From contig NC_013729.1 in assembly GCF_000024345.1 (NCBI RefSeq), positions 620,001 to 684,000 on the forward strand: a stretch of 64,000 nucleotides of DNA. The letters are read 5' to 3'. Numbering within the stretch: the stretch's first letter is position 1; each line of letters starts with the position of its first letter. Positions 1-8,385 of the stretch are shown here, one piece after another. Origin of the DNA: Kribbella flavida DSM 17836. GTDB lineage: Bacteria; Actinomycetota; Actinomycetes; Propionibacteriales; Kribbellaceae. The position numbers and the translations under genes were made by a program. Under the pieces are notes generated by a model. That model was not told where the DNA came from. It searched no databases and saw only the letters and a list, made by a program, of their open reading frames with translations.

Positions 1-570
1 GGGGTGGTCGTCGGGCACAACGTGCCGAGCGACACCGTCGTCGTCCGGCTGGCGGCGTCGGGGCGCCGGTGCGCGTGCAGCCGGGCCGACGTGTGCTCGC
101 CGCGGCAGCAGTACGAAGCCTCCAGCACCACCACGCCGGACGCCCCGCTGCCCGTCGACCTGCCCACCCCGGCGCCTGCCGTGGCGAAGGCCACTCCCGG
201 GCGGGACGGCGCTGCGCGGACCGATTCCGCGCCGGCGACCGACCGTGGAGCGGTGACCGACCGTGGAGCGGTGACCGACCGTGGAGCGGCGACCGAAGGA
301 AGGGCGATGGCCGAAGGTGGGGCGACCGAGGCCGGGACGGTGACCGAGGCAGGAGCGGCGTCCGGGGACGAGCCGGCCGTACGCCGGAAGAAGCCTCGCC
401 GGCGTCGCCGCCTGAGCGAGTCGACCGGCACCGAGTCGACCGGCACCGAGCCGACCGCCGGGGATCCGGGCGAGGCACGGCCCAGCAGCAGCGCGCCGGA
501 CCGGCTGAGTGATCCGCCCGTCCAGCGGGCACCGGGGGTCCGGGAAGACGACACGGGAGACGGCTCGTAG
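1..570 (+). CDS. C-terminal end of a possible PSP1-domain (RicT/YaaT-like) protein, 5' incomplete
   Basis: The reading frame is open from the first base and stops at TAG 568-570, so only the last 189 residues are seen. The first 40 residues look like the end of a folded domain with two clustered cysteines (CAC) and a third in DVCSPRQQY. From memory this resembles the tail of actinobacterial PSP1/RicT proteins, which lie near DNA polymerase III delta-prime and upstream of a secreted hydrolase as here. The remaining 140 residues are low-complexity (Ala, Glu, Thr, Asp, Arg), with a basic RRKKPRRRRR patch and short tandem repeats, probably a disordered tail. The stop codon shares its last base with the GTG of the next gene. 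The family call is tentative. Confidence 0.45.
   Translation, partial: GVVVGHNVPSDTVVVRLAASGRRCACSRADVCSPRQQYEASSTTTPDAPLPVDLPTPAPAVAKATPGRDGAARTDSAPATDRGAVTDRGAVTDRGAATEGRAMAEGGATEAGTVTEAGAASGDEPAVRRKKPRRRRRLSESTGTESTGTEPTAGDPGEARPSSSAPDRLSDPPVQRAPGVREDDTGDGS
241..294 (+). repeat. 18-bp in-frame tandem repeat, three copies
   Basis: The unit GACCGTGGAGCGGTGACC occurs at 241-258, 259-276 and 277-294; the last copy has one change. It encodes a DRGAVT repeat in the disordered tail of the first gene. A second short repeat, GAGTCGACCGGCACC, occurs twice at 418-447. Both keep the frame, as expected of slippage in a poorly constrained tail. Confidence 0.9.
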
Positions 571-2105
571 TGATGGTGCGCAGGGTGACCGCGGTACTGG
601 TTTCGGTGGCGCTCGCGGCTGGGTGTGGAGTGGCCAGCCGGGCCCAGGACGCCGGGGACGGTGGATCGGCACAGCCCGGCGCCAACCCGAGCAAGGGTCC
701 GGCGGGGCCGGTGCCGGCCGGGCTGGAAAAGTTCTACCAGCAGCAGCCGGACTGGGAGCGGTGTGGTTCGGGCAGCCAGTGCGCGACGATCACCGTGCCG
801 CTGGACTACAGCAAGCCGGCCGGCGAGACGATCGAGCTGCGGGCCCGCAAGGTGCCCGCGCGGGACCGGACCGGCAAGATCGGCACCCTGTTCATCAACC
901 CCGGCGGCCCGGGCGCCTCGGGCGTCGAGTTCGCCGGTGCGGCGTCGTTCGTGCTCGGGTCGTCGCTACTGCGCAAGTTCGACGTGGTCGGCTGGGACCC
1001 GCGCGGGGTCGGTGACTCCACGCCGGTGAAGTGCCTGGACACCGAGCAGCTGGACGCGTTCATCGCGGCGGACGGCAGCCCGGACGACGAGGCCGAGATC
1101 ACCGCGCTGAACACCCAGGCCAAGACCCTCGCCGAGGGCTGCCGGCAGCGCTCCGGCAAGCTGCTGCCGCACGTCTCGACCAAGGACGCCGCCCGCGACA
1201 TCGACGTCCTGCGCGGCATCGTCGGCGACTCCGAGCTGTACTACCTCGGCATGTCGTACGGCACCTACCTCGGCGCCACCTACGCCGAGCTGTTCCCGAA
1301 GAACGTCGGCCGGCTGGTGCTCGACGGCGCGGTCGACCCGTCGAACACGGCCGAGCAGAACAACATGGCCCAGGCCAAGGGCTTCGACACCGCGCTGGAG
1401 GCGTTCGCGGCGGACTGCGCGGCGCGGTCCTGCCGGCTGGGCGGCAGCAAGGAAGAGGTGCTCGCCAAGGTCGACAAGCTGCTCACCGAGAGCGACGCCA
1501 CTCCACTGCCCGGCAACGGCGACCGCAACGTGCCGCAGGCCCTCGTCGTGCTCGGCGTGATTTTCCCGCTGTACCTGAAGGACTACTGGCCGCGGCTCGA
1601 GGACGCCGTCGTGGACGGCCTGGCCGGCAACGGCTCCCGGCTGCTCGCGCTCGCCGACGAGTACACCGACCGGACTCCGCGGGGCTACACCACCAACGCG
1701 AACGAGGTGATCTACGCGGTGAACTGCGTGGACCGCCAGGACATCACCTCGATCGCGGACGCGAAGGCGGACGCGGCCAAGTACCAGGCGGCGTCGCCGC
1801 GGTTCGGGGCGTTCCTGCTCTGGGGATCGCTGGCCTGCGCGAACTGGCCGGTGAAGGCGGAGGACAAGCCGCACCCGATCAAGGCGCCCGGCGCGAAGCC
1901 GATCGTCGTGGTCGGTACGACGCGCGACCCGGCCACGCCGTACGAGTGGGCGGTCGGGCTGGCGGGCCAGCTGGAGAGCGGGGTACTGGTCTCCCGCGAC
2001 GGCGACGGGCACACCGGCTACAACGAAGGCAACGACTGCGTCGACAACGCCGTCGAGACCTACCTCCTGCAGGGCACCGCCCCCACCGCCGACCTCAAGT
2101 GCTGA
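570..2105 (+). CDS. Secreted alpha/beta-hydrolase lipoprotein, tripeptidyl-aminopeptidase (Tap/S33) type
   Basis: This is probably an exported serine peptidase or esterase that releases N-terminal peptides outside the cell. The N-terminus is a lipoprotein signal with lipobox LAAGC (Cys19), so the protein should be anchored to the outer face of the membrane. The oxyanion segment NPGGPGASG comes early in the domain. The nucleophile elbow GMSYGT places the serine near residue 228. TTRDPATP supplies the acid near 452 and DGDGHTGY the histidine near 481. The C-terminal 100 residues match the TAP-like domain layout and end in a cysteine. Length (511 aa) is usual for the family. The GTG at 570 overlaps the previous stop; ATG at 573 is an alternative. 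Confidence 0.9.
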   Translation: MMVRRVTAVLVSVALAAGCGVASRAQDAGDGGSAQPGANPSKGPAGPVPAGLEKFYQQQPDWERCGSGSQCATITVPLDYSKPAGETIELRARKVPARDRTGKIGTLFINPGGPGASGVEFAGAASFVLGSSLLRKFDVVGWDPRGVGDSTPVKCLDTEQLDAFIAADGSPDDEAEITALNTQAKTLAEGCRQRSGKLLPHVSTKDAARDIDVLRGIVGDSELYYLGMSYGTYLGATYAELFPKNVGRLVLDGAVDPSNTAEQNNMAQAKGFDTALEAFAADCAARSCRLGGSKEEVLAKVDKLLTESDATPLPGNGDRNVPQALVVLGVIFPLYLKDYWPRLEDAVVDGLAGNGSRLLALADEYTDRTPRGYTTNANEVIYAVNCVDRQDITSIADAKADAAKYQAASPRFGAFLLWGSLACANWPVKAEDKPHPIKAPGAKPIVVVGTTRDPATPYEWAVGLAGQLESGVLVSRDGDGHTGYNEGNDCVDNAVETYLLQGTAPTADLKC

Positions 2106-2126
2106 CCGGCAACAGCGACAGGTGAA

Positions 2127-2753
2127 TCAGCTCGGGCGGTCGTCGCCGGTGGGCGGCAGCTGCACGGTCTCGGTGGCGCGCTCCAGCACCGCCCGCAGAC
2201 CTGCTTCGTCCTGCGGGCGTCCACCGACGGTGATCTCCAGCACCGACCGCTTGCCGCCCTCGGCGGCGATCCAGCGGGACATGCCCATCCGGTGCCCGCG
2301 CTCCTTGTCCAGGTAGGTGTAGACGAGGGTCGAGTTGTCGGTGCTGAGCACCTTGTACTCCTGCTCGTCGATGCTGCCGGAGCGGGTGTCGAGCAGCTCG
2401 GCGGGCGACTGCTTGCTGCCGCGCGCGTCGAAGCGGAGCTGCCACAGACCGGTCGGATCGGCGTACCGGGCGCGGGTGCCGCTCTGGGTGGCCGGCCAGG
2501 ACGCCGGAACCTCCGCGCTGATCGGCGACTTCTCGGAGCCGAACGTTGCGACGACGTACTGCAGCACTGCCGGATCCAGCCCGTCGGAGGCGATCGGAGT
2601 CGGGGTCGGCGTCGTCGTGGTGGTGACCACGGTCTGCGCCGCGCTGTTGTTGCTCAGCGCGCCGTTGACGGCCAGAACGGTGCCGAAAACGGCCACCCCG
2701 ACGGTCATCCCCGCCAGTGTCGCCAGCAACGCCTGGTGCCTCGGCGTGAGCAT
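2127..2753 (-). CDS. Single-pass membrane protein with extracytoplasmic domain, function unknown
   Basis: A 208-aa protein starting at ATG 2753, chosen because a 20-residue hydrophobic segment (around LLATLAGMTVGVAVFGTVLA) then falls at the N-terminus. A longer frame to 2858 would overlap the divergent gene. A Thr/Pro-rich linker (TTTTTPTPTP) follows, then about 150 residues likely to fold outside the cell. The architecture (anchor, Pro/Thr linker, small sensor-like domain) recalls the extracellular half of the Ser/Thr kinase at 26170, but I see no strong sequence match. It converges on the hydrolase gene with a 21-bp gap. Function not recognised. Confidence 0.75.
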   Translation of the reverse strand: MLTPRHQALLATLAGMTVGVAVFGTVLAVNGALSNNSAAQTVVTTTTTPTPTPIASDGLDPAVLQYVVATFGSEKSPISAEVPASWPATQSGTRARYADPTGLWQLRFDARGSKQSPAELLDTRSGSIDEQEYKVLSTDNSTLVYTYLDKERGHRMGMSRWIAAEGGKRSVLEITVGGRPQDEAGLRAVLERATETVQLPPTGDDRPS

Positions 2754-2839
2754 CCGGACCTCCGCATCCGTTCTCGGTCGCTGACTGATTATCGACCACG
2801 AAGGGGGCGTCGGCGAAACCGGCGCTACGCTGGCCCGTC

Positions 2840-3187
2840 GTGGAGTTCGAACAGGCACTGGGCCGGTACACCGCGGGTGAAGCGGAGCGGGCGGATCTCA
2901 AACTGCTGGTCAAACAGCTGCTGAAACTGCTGGTCGCCAAAGCCCCCGGTCATGCCGTCGAGGTCCGAGTGCCGCCGTACGGCGCGGTGCAGTGCATCGA
3001 GGGTCCGCGGCACACCCGGGGTACGCCGGGCGCGGTGGTCGAGCTGCCGGCCGAGCTGTGGATCGACCTCGCGCTGGGCCGGACGACCTGGGCCGAAGCA
3101 CGCAGTACGGGCAAGGTCCGCGCCAGCGGGGAACGCACCGACCTCAGCGGCCTGCTGCCGCTGGTAGCCGACGGTCCCGACCGGTAA
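2840..3187 (+). CDS. Sterol carrier family protein (SCP2-like), 115 aa
   Basis: A short cytoplasmic protein of the actinobacterial sterol-carrier family, a presumed small hydrophobic-ligand-binding fold whose substrate is not established. The N-terminal half is helical (LKLLVKQLLKLLV). The second half has the VRVPPYGAVQCIEGPRHTRG segment and ends in an amphipathic region typical of this family. The start is GTG 2840: a TACGCT box at 2825-2830 lies 9 nt before it, so the mRNA is probably leaderless. In several actinobacteria this gene sits near purF-purM; here purF is 32 kb away. Confidence 0.8.
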   Translation: MEFEQALGRYTAGEAERADLKLLVKQLLKLLVAKAPGHAVEVRVPPYGAVQCIEGPRHTRGTPGAVVELPAELWIDLALGRTTWAEARSTGKVRASGERTDLSGLLPLVADGPDR

Positions 3188-3222
3188 TAGGGTCGTCGGC
3201 TTCACCGGTCGGGTGCCACCAT

Positions 3223-4554
3223 GTGCCAGTGGCAACAAGCTCTGGCGGACGTCCGGCCGACGGCGAGAAGCCCGGAATCCGCGGCCGGCTGGCGCGGCTC
3301 CGGGTCGATCTGACCCCGTGGCGCAGCTCCCGCGACTTCCGGATCCTGGTGATCTCCGGCACGGTGTTCTATCTCGGCGCCATGGTCGGCTACGTGGCGC
3401 TGCCGTTCCAGCTCTACCAGCTGACCGGATCGAACTTCGCGGTCGGCGTGATGGGCCTGGTGACGATCGCGCCGCTGGTCGTCTTCGGCCTGTACGGCGG
3501 GGCGCTGGCCGACCACGTCGACCGGCGCAAGATGCTGATCGTCACCGGGATCGCGCAGGTGGCCATCTGCGCGCTGCTGCTCGCCAACACGCTGCTGGCC
3601 AGCCCGCAGGTCTGGCTGATCTACGTCTGCGGCGCGCTGAACGCGATCGCGTCGTCGCTGCAGCGGCCGAGCCGGGAGGCGTTGTTCCCGCGGGTGGTCC
3701 GGCACGAGGACATGCCCGCCGCGGTCACGCTGAACTCGCTCACCCTGCAGGTCGGCCAGCTCGCCGGACCCGCGCTGGGCGGCGTACTGGTCGGCACGGC
3801 GGGGGTGGCCTGGGCGTTCGGGATCGAGCTGGTCGGACTGGTGGCCGCGACGTTGCTGTTCATGCTGCTCGGCTCGTACAAGACCAGTGAGCACAGTACG
3901 CCGCCGAGCCTGCGCGCGATCGGCGACGGGATCAAGTACGCGTTCCGCCGCCGCGACCTGCTCGGCACGTACGCCGTGGACATGGTCGGCATGTTCCTGG
4001 CGATGCCGATCGTGCTGTTCCCCGCCTTCGCGACCGAGGTGCTGAAGGAGCCGAAGCTGCTCGGCCTGCTCTACAGCGCGGAGGCGGCCGGCGCGATGCT
4101 GGCGACGCTGACCAGCGGCTGGGCTCGCCGGGTGCACCACCACGGCCGGGCGGTGGTGATCGCGACCATCACCTGGGGCGCGTCGGTCGGAGTGGCCGGG
4201 CTGGCGCCGAACATCTGGTTCGCGATCGCCTTCTTCGCCGTCGCCGGTGGCGCGGACATGATCTCCGGCCTGTTCCGCGCGGTGATCTGGAACCAGACGA
4301 TCCCGGACGAGATGCGCGGCCGGCTGGCCGGGATCGAGATGCTGTCGTACTCGCTCGGACCGCTCGGTGGTCAGTCGCGGTCCGGGCTGGTGGCCGACCT
4401 GACCAGCGTGCGCACGTCGATCGTCAGCGGCGGCGTGCTGTGCGTGGCCGGGGTGATCGGTACGGCGGTCTGGCTGAAGGACTTCTGGCGGTACGACGCG
4501 CGCACCGACGAGCACGCCGTACGCGAACGGGAGCTCCGCGGCTCGGCCGGCTGA
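3223..4554 (+). CDS. MFS exporter, EntS-like (MFS_3)
   Basis: A 443-aa, 12-helix major facilitator permease. The start at GTG 3223 (GTG 3229 is possible) leaves about 35 cytoplasmic residues before the first helix (RILVISGTVFYLGAMVGYVA). The loop GGALADHVDRRKML after helix 2 is the family's D-R-R signature, and SLQRPSREALFPRVV is characteristic of the EntS/DUF894 branch, which exports siderophores or drugs. No siderophore synthesis genes lie nearby, so the substrate is open. The gene stands alone, 110 bp before the aldehyde dehydrogenase. Confidence 0.88.
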   Translation: MPVATSSGGRPADGEKPGIRGRLARLRVDLTPWRSSRDFRILVISGTVFYLGAMVGYVALPFQLYQLTGSNFAVGVMGLVTIAPLVVFGLYGGALADHVDRRKMLIVTGIAQVAICALLLANTLLASPQVWLIYVCGALNAIASSLQRPSREALFPRVVRHEDMPAAVTLNSLTLQVGQLAGPALGGVLVGTAGVAWAFGIELVGLVAATLLFMLLGSYKTSEHSTPPSLRAIGDGIKYAFRRRDLLGTYAVDMVGMFLAMPIVLFPAFATEVLKEPKLLGLLYSAEAAGAMLATLTSGWARRVHHHGRAVVIATITWGASVGVAGLAPNIWFAIAFFAVAGGADMISGLFRAVIWNQTIPDEMRGRLAGIEMLSYSLGPLGGQSRSGLVADLTSVRTSIVSGGVLCVAGVIGTAVWLKDFWRYDARTDEHAVRERELRGSAG

Positions 4555-4665
4555 TCCTTCGACGACCCGGGCGGGGGTGGAGCGGTTCGCCGCGGGAGGT
4601 GTGAAGAGGCCGCCCCGGGGAACCGGGCGGGCGATTCTGCCCAGGACCCAGGAGGGAGCGACCAG

Positions 4666-6030
4666 GTGATCACCGGTACCGAGCGCGCGTTGCAGATCCA
4701 CGACCCGGCCGACGGATCGCCGGTCGGCACGATCCCGGTCGCGACCGCCGAGGAGGTCGACGAGGCGGTCGGCACCGCGCGCCGGCTGAGCACCGACTGG
4801 GCCCGGACCCCGGCGGCGGAGCGCGGAGCCGCCCTGCGCGAGGCGGCCGCGGCGATCCGCGCGCGGGCCGACGACCTCGCTCGGATCAACTGCTCGGAGA
4901 CGGGCAAGCCGGTCGAGGAGAGCCTCGGCGGCGTGCTCGCGGGTGCCGGCACCCTGGAGCAGTACGCCGAGCTCTGTCCGCTGCGCGGCGGCCGGACGCT
5001 GCTCGGCAACCACAACGCCACGGACCTGATGGTCCCGGAACCTCGCGGCGTGGTCGTCGCCCTGACACCGTGGAACGACCCGGTCGCGGTCGCCTGCGGA
5101 CTGATCGGCGCCGCGCTGGTCACGGGCAACACCGTGATCCACAAGCCCAGCGAGCGCTGCCCGCACACCGGTGCGCGGCTCGGGCAGTTGTTGACCCAGG
5201 CCCTGCCGGAGGGTGTGCTGCAGACGGTGCAGGGCGACGGTGAGGTCGGTGCCGGCCTCGCAGCGCGCGCCGATGTGGACGTGATCGCGCACGTCGGCAG
5301 CACGGCGACCGGCCGCTCGATCGCCGCCGCCACCGCCGCGACGGGCGCCAAGGCGCTGCTCGAGAACGGCGGCAACGACCCGCTGATCGTGGACGAGGAC
5401 GTCGACCCGGTCTGGGCGGCCGGGCAGGCGGCGCTCGGCGCGTTCGCGAACTCCGGCCAGATCTGTGTCGCCGTCGAGCGGATCTACGTTCACCGTGCGG
5501 TCGCCGAGCCCTTCCTGTCGGCGCTGGTCGCGGAGGCACAGTCGCGGGTCCTCGCGCCCCTGGTCGACCGGCGGCACCGGGAGTCCGTGCACGGGCAGGT
5601 GCGGCAGGCCGTCGAGAGCGGGGCCGAACTGCTCACCGGCGGCGAAGTGCCCGACGGGCCCGGCGCGCACTACCCGGCCACGGTGCTCAGCTCCTGCGGT
5701 CCGAACCTCGACGTGATGCGCACCGAGACCTTCGGCCCGGTCGCTCCGGTCGCGGTGGTCGACAGCTTCGACGAAGCGTTGCGGCTGGCCGCGGACGACG
5801 AGTACGGGCTGGCCGCGACGGTGCTGACCGGCTCGCAGGCGAACGCTCAGCGCGCCTGGCGGGAGCTGCCGGTCGGGACGGTGAAGATCAACGCGGTCTT
5901 CGGCGGTGCTCCTGGAGGTGCTGCGCAGCCTCGGGCGGCCAGTGGCGCTGGATTCGGCTACGGGCCCGAACTGCTGGACGAGATGAGCCAGGTCAAGGTC
6001 GTGCACTGGGAACCGGCTCCGGGGCGCTGA
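4666..6030 (+). CDS. NAD(P)-dependent aldehyde dehydrogenase
   Basis: A 454-aa member of the ALDH superfamily that oxidises an aldehyde to an acid with NAD(P). TPWNDPVAVACGLIGAALVTGNTV is the nucleotide-binding start, with the lysine of VIHKPSE contacting the cofactor. The base glutamate is in LENGGND and the catalytic cysteine in NSGQICVAVERIY. ETFGPVAPV is the conserved C-terminal motif. The start is GTG 4666 with a GGAGGGA ribosome site at 4651-4657. The substrate cannot be read from sequence and there is no partner gene. The protein is somewhat shorter than the usual 480-500 residues. Confidence 0.92.
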   Translation: MITGTERALQIHDPADGSPVGTIPVATAEEVDEAVGTARRLSTDWARTPAAERGAALREAAAAIRARADDLARINCSETGKPVEESLGGVLAGAGTLEQYAELCPLRGGRTLLGNHNATDLMVPEPRGVVVALTPWNDPVAVACGLIGAALVTGNTVIHKPSERCPHTGARLGQLLTQALPEGVLQTVQGDGEVGAGLAARADVDVIAHVGSTATGRSIAAATAATGAKALLENGGNDPLIVDEDVDPVWAAGQAALGAFANSGQICVAVERIYVHRAVAEPFLSALVAEAQSRVLAPLVDRRHRESVHGQVRQAVESGAELLTGGEVPDGPGAHYPATVLSSCGPNLDVMRTETFGPVAPVAVVDSFDEALRLAADDEYGLAATVLTGSQANAQRAWRELPVGTVKINAVFGGAPGGAAQPRAASGAGFGYGPELLDEMSQVKVVHWEPAPGR

Positions 6031-6115
6031 CGGGTGGTCTGCCTTTCCGGCGCGGCAGTCGGTGGCACCGTCTACAGTCGGAGACCTTGTCACCGAGCAG
6101 TCACCAGGAGTTGGG

Positions 6116-7087
6116 ATGCGGATCCGCCCGGCCGTCGCCGTCGTCGCCGTACTGGCCCTGGCCGGTTGCACCAGTGCGGGGGGTGAGAACTCGCCGGACG
6201 TTCCGCCGCTGGTGTCGGTGAGCACCACGCCGACCGAGACGCCGAGCGAGACTCCGTCCGCGACGCCCAGTGGCCCGGCCACGGCAAAGGTCGCGGACAC
6301 GTTGTGCGTGCGGATGGACCAGGCGCTGGTACAGAGCACGCTCGCGGTGCCGGTGGTGACGATCCAGCCGAAGGCGGTGCCGGCGGAGATCGGGCTGCCC
6401 AGCTACGACCTCTGCGAGCTGGCGCTGAGCACGAGTCCGTCCGGGCCGGTCCTGCGGGTCGGGGTGTCCGTGCTGCCGGCGACCAAGGCCGATCTCAGCG
6501 CCGCGCAGAAGGCGTACGCCGCGACGAAGGGCGAGCCGGCCAAACCGATCGCCGTGGGTCAAGGCGGTTACGTGACCAGCCGGTTCGCGGTCTTCCTGTT
6601 CGACACCCGGCTGATCAAGGTCGCCGGGCCGGCCGCGACGCCGACGAAGTACGTGGCGCTGGCGCAGGAGGCGGCCCGGCAGGCTCCCGGGCTGACCGAG
6701 GCGGCGCCGCTGGTGACGCGGCCGGAGTGCGAGCGGGGGACGTCGGCGGCGGCGAAGGTGATGGGCGCCGAGGCGATGGCGCGCCGCGACGGGCAGACCG
6801 CCGCCGGGGATGTGGTGTGCGGCTGGATCACCGCGACGAGCGTGCTCTCCACGACCGCCCGCCGGGTGACGGACGCGGAGACGGCGATGACGCCGGTCCG
6901 CAAGGCGCCGACCTCGCAGTCGGTGCCGCTCGGCGACGAGGGCTACATCGACACTGCCACCGGCCGCGGCACCCTCCGCGTCGGCACCGACAAGATCGCC
7001 GACCTGGTCCCGCTGCCCGCCGGCAAGGCCAAGACCGACGACATGGTCGCCTTCGCCCTCGCCATCTCCCCGCTGTACACCCGCTGA
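6116..7087 (+). CDS. Secreted lipoprotein of unknown function
   Basis: A 323-aa lipoprotein with a short signal and lipobox LALAGC. A disordered Thr/Pro/Ser linker follows, then two related-looking halves, each with paired cysteines (CVRMD...YDLCELA and PECERG...VVCGWI). The layout resembles DUF3558-like actinobacterial lipoproteins, but I cannot assign a family. ATG 6116 is chosen because AGGAG at 6106-6110 precedes it and the signal peptide then starts at residue 1. It ends 61 bp before the cobalamin riboswitch and so is not part of that regulon. Confidence 0.8.
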   Translation: MRIRPAVAVVAVLALAGCTSAGGENSPDVPPLVSVSTTPTETPSETPSATPSGPATAKVADTLCVRMDQALVQSTLAVPVVTIQPKAVPAEIGLPSYDLCELALSTSPSGPVLRVGVSVLPATKADLSAAQKAYAATKGEPAKPIAVGQGGYVTSRFAVFLFDTRLIKVAGPAATPTKYVALAQEAARQAPGLTEAAPLVTRPECERGTSAAAKVMGAEAMARRDGQTAAGDVVCGWITATSVLSTTARRVTDAETAMTPVRKAPTSQSVPLGDEGYIDTATGRGTLRVGTDKIADLVPLPAGKAKTDDMVAFALAISPLYTR

Positions 7088-7148
7088 CGGCACCAGGGAC
7101 GGCTGGACCTGGTGCTGCGACCGGGTCGCAAGGTGGGTTACCGTGTGG

Positions 7149-7319
7149 GCGCCGTGGTGCTCGGGAAGTCGGTTCAAAACCGGCGCGGCCCTCGCCACTG
7201 TGATCGGGATTGTCCACCGGGCGTTCACACCTCGTGAGACCACTGGCCCCACCCGGGGCCGGGAAGGTCAGCCCGTCGGACGCGGTACGTCCCGTCAGCC
7301 AGGAGACCGGCCACGGCGC
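7149..7319 (+). promoter_or_regulatory. Cobalamin (AdoCbl) riboswitch
   Basis: The class signatures are present in order. GGGAAGTCGGT followed by AAAACCGGCGCGG and CCTCGCCACTGTGA form the core. A second CCACTGG stem and GGGAAGGTCAGCCC follow. The B12 box AGCCAGGAGACCGGCC lies at 7297-7312. The closing P1 helix is a perfect 9-bp pairing of GCGCCGTGG (7149-7157) with CCACGGCGC (7311-7319). The ribosome site GGAGGAG of the next gene begins 24 nt after P1, so control may act on translation; no intrinsic terminator is seen between them. Cobalamin should switch the operon off. Confidence 0.93.
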
Positions 7320-7359
7320 GTCAGACCCGTCCACGAGGTGTTGGAGGAGCGGTCCAGCC

Positions 7360-8385
7360 ATGGCCGTCGTACCCAAGGCAGTGCTTGCTGCCGTCCTGCT
7401 GTCCCTGATCGCCGCGTGCGGCGCCGCTGCCGAGGCCGGTCCGCGTGCAGCCTCGACTACGGTCAAGAACTGCGGTCTCGACATCGGCGTCGACGGTCCA
7501 CCCGAGCGGGTGTTCGCGGCGTACCAGCCGGCCGTCGAGCTGGCGCACGCGCTCGGCATCTCCGACCGCCTGGTCGGTACGGCGTACCTGGACGCGCAGG
7601 TGCTGCCGCCGTACGCCGAGGCCCAGCGCGACCGCAAGTACTACAAGAACCTGCCCAGCCGCGAGGAACTGCTCAGCCTGAACCCGGACTTCGTGCTGTC
7701 CGGCTTCAACGACGTCTTCAGCTCCGCCGGCAGCGACTCCAGCTTCGGCACCCGGGGCAGCCTGGCGCAGCTCGGCGTGCAGACCTGGATCTTCAGCCCG
7801 CTCTGCCCGACCGCGGACGGCAAGGGCGACGAGGCGATCGACCCGTCGACGGTCTCGATGGACAACGTGTACGCCGACCTGCGCGACCTCGGCCGGCTGT
7901 TCGGGGTGAGCGACCGGGCCGAGCAGGTGATCGCCGACCAGCAGGCCCGGATCGCGGCCGTGCAGGCGAAGGTGCAGAACGCGCCCCGGCCGACGGTGGC
8001 GATCCTGCGGCCAGGTCTCGAAGGCGGCGGGATGACCGTCTCCGCGGGACCGGACTTCGGCAGTGTGCTGATCAGGCAGGCCGGCGGCGTGAACGCGTTC
8101 GCCGGGCTGACCTCGAAGCGCAACGTGAAGCTCAGCGTCGAGCAGTTCATTCGGACCGATCCCGACTACATCCTGGTCAGCGGCTGCTGCGACGCGTCGC
8201 TGACCGAAGCGCAGGTGCAGCCGGAGGTGCAGAAGATCCTCGGCAACCCGGCGCTGGCGAACCTGAAAGCCGTGCGGAACAAGCGCGTCGTGCCCTGGCT
8301 GTTCGCGCACCACTCGGCCGGCGTGCGGGGAGCGAGCTCGACCGAGCTGATCGCGAAGATCATCCATCCCGACCTGGTCAAGTGA
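7360..8385 (+). CDS. ABC transporter substrate-binding lipoprotein, cobalamin/corrinoid type (BtuF/FecB-like)
   Basis: A 341-aa extracellular binding protein of the type III (helical-backbone) class that serves siderophore, haem and B12 importers. The signal MAVVPKAVLAAVLLSLIAAC carries a lipobox. DGPPERVFAAYQPAVELAHALGI is the first lobe and LNPDFVLSGF a typical hinge-side motif. The start ATG 7360 has GGAGGAG 10 nt upstream, and longer versions would run through the riboswitch. The stop TGA overlaps the permease start (GTGA). The riboswitch upstream argues that the ligand is cobalamin or a related corrinoid rather than iron. Confidence 0.88.
   Translation: MAVVPKAVLAAVLLSLIAACGAAAEAGPRAASTTVKNCGLDIGVDGPPERVFAAYQPAVELAHALGISDRLVGTAYLDAQVLPPYAEAQRDRKYYKNLPSREELLSLNPDFVLSGFNDVFSSAGSDSSFGTRGSLAQLGVQTWIFSPLCPTADGKGDEAIDPSTVSMDNVYADLRDLGRLFGVSDRAEQVIADQQARIAAVQAKVQNAPRPTVAILRPGLEGGGMTVSAGPDFGSVLIRQAGGVNAFAGLTSKRNVKLSVEQFIRTDPDYILVSGCCDASLTEAQVQPEVQKILGNPALANLKAVRNKRVVPWLFAHHSAGVRGASSTELIAKIIHPDLVK

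Noticed and set aside
3202..6339. Open frame of 1045 codons on the minus strand
   Set aside because: It is the antisense shadow of the MFS and aldehyde dehydrogenase genes: Arg/Gly/Asp-rich, no domain, no ribosome site.
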